Positions 60,520 through 64,000 of a DNA stretch of 64,000 bases are shown in pieces (position 1 is the stretch's first letter; every line of letters starts with the position of its first letter). The stretch is from Cellulomonas cellasea (lineage in GTDB: Bacteria > Actinomycetota > Actinomycetes > Actinomycetales > Cellulomonadaceae), in NCBI RefSeq assembly GCF_006538745.1, contig NZ_BJLR01000036.1, forward strand, positions 1-64,000, read 5' to 3'. The translations under genes and the position numbers were made by a program. The notes beneath the pieces were generated by a model that worked only from the letters and a program-made list of their open reading frames with translations, had not been told where the DNA came from and did not search any database.

Positions 60520-60832
60520 CGTCTTCCCTTCGCCCCCTGGTGGGCCCGCGCGCCGTCCAGCGCGCGGGAGCGGGCGCGCGACACTGCGCGCCCAGACGCG
60601 GCGACGTGTCCGGTGCGGACGGCGCCGTCGGGCAATTGGTTAGTGATCCTGACATACAGGTCAGTAAGCCGCCATCGCCCGAAGGTGTGGACGGTTTTCT
60701 GTTATGGGTTCCGCGATGTCCGGGTATCGGCCGTCTCGTCCGGGGCTCCGGGTGCGCGGCTTCCCGGACCCACCCGGACGCCGTCACGGCACATGAGCGC
60801 AGGGGTGGGGCCGCACGGGCGCTCACTGAGGG
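60520..60832. promoter_or_regulatory. GH64 promoter region with a CTGAC dyad
   Basis: A 313-base gap before the leftward GH64 gene. It contains the least GC-rich stretch of the area (about 60630-60720), with the inverted repeat CTGAC (60649-60653) and GTCAG (60660-60664) around ATACAG, and GTTTTCTGTTATGG nearby. I read it as promoter plus operator; no gene is seen, and the AbiEii gene ends at its other side. Confidence 0.45.
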
Positions 60833-61588
60833 CTACTGCCGCACAGCGCTCCAGGCGTTGGCGACGACGTCCGCAGCGCTCCCCTGGTCGATCGCGATGC
60901 GCGTCTGCCCTCCCAGAGCAGTCACCCAGTCATCGCTCGGCTCCACCGCGATCACCGCGCGCTCAGGCACGCGCGTCCTCTGGCCGAGGCGACAGAACAG
61001 GTCTGCCGCGCCGGTCGTGATCATCCCTGCCCCGACCATCGCCCACAGGTCGTACAGGTCTCGCGACGTCCGGCGGTCGATCCACGCCGAGAGCTTCGAG
61101 GCGGCGAAAGCGTCCCGGGTCAACACCCGCAACGACGCGGCCGGCACGTCGGAGTACCGCTGCTGGATCGGCACAAGCTCCGAGGGCCAGGATGGATACC
61201 CCTGGCCGGAGAGGAGCTGCACCTTGACGGCGTGGCCGGTCGCCGTGATCGCCACGGCCGCCGCGGATCCCCGCGCGACACCCAGGTCCGGGCGCCACGT
61301 GATGCGCCCGAGCTCGCGCCTCACGGGCCCGGCGTCGAAGGCGTTCGTCACTGCACGGGCGGCTTCCGTACGTGGGCCGATGGCGATGAGGTCGATGTCC
61401 TCGCTGAGCCGCAGGTTCATTAGGTGCGTGCGCGACAGAGCGGTGCCCCCGAAGAAGACGACATGGTCGGCCGCGGTCCGCGCGAGAGCGGCGAGCATGT
61501 GCGAGATGGCGTGATCCCGCTGCACCTGCTCGTCAGCGACGCCGAACCGTTCCGCGACAGAGACGAGCTCGTCCGGGTCGAGACTCAT
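60833..61588 (-). CDS. AbiEii-type nucleotidyltransferase toxin
   Basis: 251 residues from ATG 61588. The AbiEii/AbiGii core is clear: VVFFGGTALSRTHLMNLRLS followed by EDIDLIAIG gives the GG-T/S and DxD nucleotidyltransferase motifs, and ASKLSAWIDRRTSRDLYDLW is the later conserved part. In type IV AbiE systems this toxin modifies tRNA or other targets and slows growth, including on phage infection. It overlaps the antitoxin gene by 4 bases (ATGA). Confidence 0.9.
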   Translation of the reverse strand: MSLDPDELVSVAERFGVADEQVQRDHAISHMLAALARTAADHVVFFGGTALSRTHLMNLRLSEDIDLIAIGPRTEAARAVTNAFDAGPVRRELGRITWRPDLGVARGSAAAVAITATGHAVKVQLLSGQGYPSWPSELVPIQQRYSDVPAASLRVLTRDAFAASKLSAWIDRRTSRDLYDLWAMVGAGMITTGAADLFCRLGQRTRVPERAVIAVEPSDDWVTALGGQTRIAIDQGSAADVVANAWSAVRQ

Positions 61589-62406
61589 GCGAGCAGGTCC
61601 AGGAAGCGCTGGAACGCCGCGAGACTGCCCTTGTCCTCCTTGACGACGCGGTGCAGTCGTCCGACGTCGGTCCGTTCCGCAAGCGCGAGCACCACGTTGT
61701 CGATCTCGTTCTCCAGGCCGGCCGCACCGAGGCCGCGCATCAGGTCGAGGATCGTCTGGTCGACCGTCGTCACCGTCAGCGGTCCCAGCTCGGAGTCGAT
61801 CTTCTCGATGTCGAGTGCATCGAAGCGTCGACGCATGACGAACGAGACCGCCCCGCCACCGGTCAGCTCGACCGCCCGGTGCGTCCGGGGCGAGGCCACC
61901 CAGGCGCGACCGAGCGCGCGCGGGAGCGCCTGGTGCATCCGCGCGGCGCTCATGCCCATCAGCGGGGTGGGCTGCCCCATCGTGACCGCCCCCACGGCAG
62001 CGGCCGCGGTCTCGATCGTCGGCTTCCACCGGTCGGTCGCCGTCCGCGGCCTGGGCATGTAGATGCCCCGCGCCACGCGGTGGAGGCGTCCGTCGGAGGC
62101 CGCGTCAGCAAGGGCCTTGCGCGGGTTCGCGTAGTAGGGCTTGAGCGCGGCGGCGTCCACCGCCCCGAGCGGACCCCGCTGGAGCGCTTCACGCAGCCGC
62201 CGACCGCCGGCCAGCCGCAAGGTCCGGACCGGACCGTCGGCAGCCTCGAGCGCGTGGAGGTGCTCGCCGAGCTCTCGGTGCGCCGCAGCCAGGTCGGCGC
62301 CGCCGGGAAGGTCGTCCAGCTCGTCGAGGATCGTCGCGGCCTCCGAGACCAGCTCGCGAGCGCGGGCGAGCCGCACCCGCTGCTCCGCTGTCAGGGCAAC
62401 GCCCAT
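61585..62406 (-). CDS. AbiEi-type antitoxin/transcriptional regulator
   Basis: 273 residues from ATG 62406; a longer frame to 62499 would cross the promoter. The first 70 residues are helical. They are followed by a wing (LKPYYANPRKALADAASDGR, LHRVARGIYMPRP) as in AbiEi, and by the C-terminal antitoxin region (TPLMGMSAARMHQALPRALG, LTVTTVDQTILDLMRGLGAA). AbiEi represses its own operon by binding inverted repeats, and relieves the toxin. The promoter dyad at 62429-62478 fits this. Confidence 0.85.
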   Translation of the reverse strand: MGVALTAEQRVRLARARELVSEAATILDELDDLPGGADLAAAHRELGEHLHALEAADGPVRTLRLAGGRRLREALQRGPLGAVDAAALKPYYANPRKALADAASDGRLHRVARGIYMPRPRTATDRWKPTIETAAAAVGAVTMGQPTPLMGMSAARMHQALPRALGRAWVASPRTHRAVELTGGGAVSFVMRRRFDALDIEKIDSELGPLTVTTVDQTILDLMRGLGAAGLENEIDNVVLALAERTDVGRLHRVVKEDKGSLAAFQRFLDLLA

Positions 62407-62428
62407 GGTGCCGAACCCCCTTGCGGCG

Positions 62429-62478
62429 GGATACGCGAACTGTGTGCAGAACGTATCCCCAGAGTGGTCGTACTGCAA
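62429..62478 (-). promoter_or_regulatory. AbiE promoter with an inverted repeat around the -10
   Basis: On the minus strand TTGCAG (-35, 62478-62473) and TACGTT (-10, 62455-62450) are 17 bases apart. GGATACG (62429-62435) and CGTATCC (62452-62458) form an inverted repeat covering the -10 region, as expected for AbiEi autoregulation. Confidence 0.65.
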
Positions 62479-62556
62479 GCAGATGAGCAACTCTGTCACA
62501 CTTTGGTTGCCGGGGGCCTTTCGATCGGCGTCGGTGCGCCGGCGGCGCTGGGTGGA

Positions 62557-64000
62557 TCAGCCCAGGCCCTCCGCGGCCAGCGCGTCGGTGAGCAGCGCGA
62601 CCAGCGCCTCGAGCTGCACGTCCGTGGACGACGAGGAGTCGTCCTCCCCCGCGCCGTCCAGCGCCCGCGCCGCCAGCCCCGACTTGCTGTCGATGAGCTC
62701 GGCGATCTTCGCGTCGATGGTCTGCGCGGCGATGATCCGCCACGCGGTGACCGGCTCGGTCTGGCCGATGCGGTGGATGCGGTCGATGGCCTGGGTCTGC
62801 TCGGCGTCGGTCCAGGACAGCTCCGCGAGCACGAGGTTCGACGCGACCTGGAGGTTCAGGCCGACGCCGGCGGCGGTCAGCGAGCACACGACGATCTGCA
62901 CGTCGGGGTCCTCGACGAACGCCTTGATGTTCTTCGCGCGGACTCTCGGCGTCTGGTCGCCGCGGATCGACGCGTACCGGATGCCGCGGTCGGCGAACGT
63001 CTGCTCGGCCTGGTCCATGACGTCGACGTGCTTGGCGAAGAACACGACCTTGCCGACGTTGCGGGCGAGCTGGGCGGCGTAGTCGGCGGCCAGCCCGGCC
63101 TTCGCCTGACCGATCCGGCGGACCATCGTGAACACGTTCTCGCCGCCGGCCTTCGAGCTCGAGTCCTTGAGCTCGGTCGCGGCGATGCGGCGCGCGAGCT
63201 CGAGGTCGATCCCGTCGGGCACGCCCTCCGCCGCGCGCGCCTCCATGACGGACCGGTAGCGCTCGACGAGCCGGCGGGCCAGCGCAGCCTCGGCGGCACG
63301 GATCGAGCGCCCCACGGGGCCGTCGAGCTCGACGGGCAGGTCGGCGACGCGGCGCGCCGGGATGTCCGCGACGACGTCGGCCTTGCGGCGGCGCACGATG
63401 CCCATCTCGATCACGCTGGTCCGGGCCTCCGCGTAGAACCCGGGGTCCGCGGGCGTCAGCCCGGTCTCCTCGAGCGACGTCATCAGCGCGCCGAGCGGCT
63501 GCTTGTCGTCGATCCAGCCGAGCAGCTGCCAGATCGCCCGGAAGTCCTCGATGTCGTTGATGAGCGGCGTGCCGGTGAGCGCCATGAGCAGCGGCCGCGC
63601 GACGCGCTCCCGGATCCGCTCCGAGAGCGCCAGCACGTGCCGCGAGCGCTGGGAGGTCTTGTTCTTGATGAAGTGCGCCTCGTCGACGACCATCCCGCGG
63701 AAGCCCAGGTCGCCGAGCCAGCCGACGTGCCGGTCCAGGAGCTCGTAGTTGACGATCACGACGTCCGCGAAGCCGTCGACCTGCTCCCCGTCGCCGTGGA
63801 CGACCGTGGCGCGGCGGTGCGGCATCCACATGCCCACCTCGTGCGCCCAGTTCGTCTTGACGACGTTGGGGACAACGACGAGCAGCGGGAACGCGTCGGC
63901 GGCCTGCGCGGCGAGCAGCGCCTGCGCGGTCTTGCCGAGCCCGGGCTCGTCGGCCAGCAGGAACGTGCGGTGGCCACGGGCCGTCGCGGCGACGACCTGC
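62557..64000 (-). CDS. SNF2-family DEAD/H helicase (5' end beyond window)
   Basis: The frame is open from the right edge to a stop at 62557, 480 residues. Helicase motifs, in order: I ADEPGLGKTAQALL, Ia LLVVVPNVVKTNWAHE, II MVVDEAHFIKN, III ALTGTPLINDIEDF, IV KVVFFAKHVDVMDQAE, V TAAGVGLNLQVASNLVLAEL, VI QAIDRIHRIGQTEPV. The set is that of SNF2 remodellers/HepA-like helicases such as SMARCAL1-like proteins. All key residues are kept. The N-terminal region is outside the window. Confidence 0.93.
   Translation of the reverse strand, partial: QVVAATARGHRTFLLADEPGLGKTAQALLAAQAADAFPLLVVVPNVVKTNWAHEVGMWMPHRRATVVHGDGEQVDGFADVVIVNYELLDRHVGWLGDLGFRGMVVDEAHFIKNKTSQRSRHVLALSERIRERVARPLLMALTGTPLINDIEDFRAIWQLLGWIDDKQPLGALMTSLEETGLTPADPGFYAEARTSVIEMGIVRRRKADVVADIPARRVADLPVELDGPVGRSIRAAEAALARRLVERYRSVMEARAAEGVPDGIDLELARRIAATELKDSSSKAGGENVFTMVRRIGQAKAGLAADYAAQLARNVGKVVFFAKHVDVMDQAEQTFADRGIRYASIRGDQTPRVRAKNIKAFVEDPDVQIVVCSLTAAGVGLNLQVASNLVLAELSWTDAEQTQAIDRIHRIGQTEPVTAWRIIAAQTIDAKIAELIDSKSGLAARALDGAGEDDSSSSTDVQLEALVALLTDALAAEGLG

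Overview
The window is extremely GC-rich DNA (third codon positions almost always G or C, many GTG starts, short gaps, frequent 4-base stop/start overlaps), typical of a high-GC actinobacterium. The secreted GH3 and GH64 enzymes with actinobacterial domain partners, the SigE-type sigma factor, an actinobacterial LexA box and AbiE and SNF2 genes of actinobacterial type suggest a Cellulomonas-like soil organism; the genus is an inference. I saw no rRNA, tRNA, CRISPR array, transposase or integrase.

Layout. 1-4954: a large leftward protein with the shape of a superfamily I helicase plus a Vsr-like nuclease, but with its key motifs eroded. 5317-30009: a complete extracellular-type contractile injection system (eCIS) locus of the Streptomyces kind. 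One arm runs left (a bitopic membrane protein resembling CisA, then PAAR). The main arm runs right: LuxR-type regulator, DUF4255 cap protein, AAA+ ATPase, DUF4157 eCIS-core protein, small membrane protein, then sheath, tube, chaperone-like protein, DUF6760-like small protein, a 1103-residue disordered VQR-motif protein in the tape-measure position, second tube, LysM hub protein, VgrG-like spike, gp25 wedge, baseplate J, tail protein I and a zinc-ribbon/TM/discoidin-like protein. A 1056-residue AAA/BTAD (SARP) regulator closes the locus on the opposite strand, its 3' end overlapping the last eCIS gene. An N-terminally truncated flavohemoglobin sits inside the locus. No capsid, terminase, integrase or tail-fibre gene is present.

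30129-44060: housekeeping and accessory genes: a D,D-carboxypeptidase, GNAT, EamA exporter, SigE sigma factor with its anti-sigma-like partner, SDR, an ArsR-CDF metal-efflux operon with an operator over its start codon, a TetR/DUF4386 divergent pair with two operators, a chimeric gene remnant (toxin-like plus PfkB sugar kinase), a SulP transporter and an OmpR/histidine kinase pair.

44083-64000: a DUF6803-like membrane protein, a Calx-beta/GH3 glycosidase, a lipoprotein, an MMPL exporter with its TetR repressor, an unrecognised beta-rich protein, DNA polymerase IV under a LexA box, endonuclease IV, an AMIN-like secreted protein, DUF808, a KefB-type antiporter, a GH64-ricin glucanase, an AbiEi/AbiEii toxin-antitoxin pair with its promoter dyad, and the C-terminal two thirds of a SNF2 helicase running off the right edge.

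The main system is the eCIS. Its parts would build a contractile tube and baseplate; the AAA+ ATPase and DUF4255 protein act in assembly and capping, and the CisA-like protein may tie particles to the membrane. Several eCIS promoters share a GATCGGGC-centred element, a candidate operator for the locus regulators.
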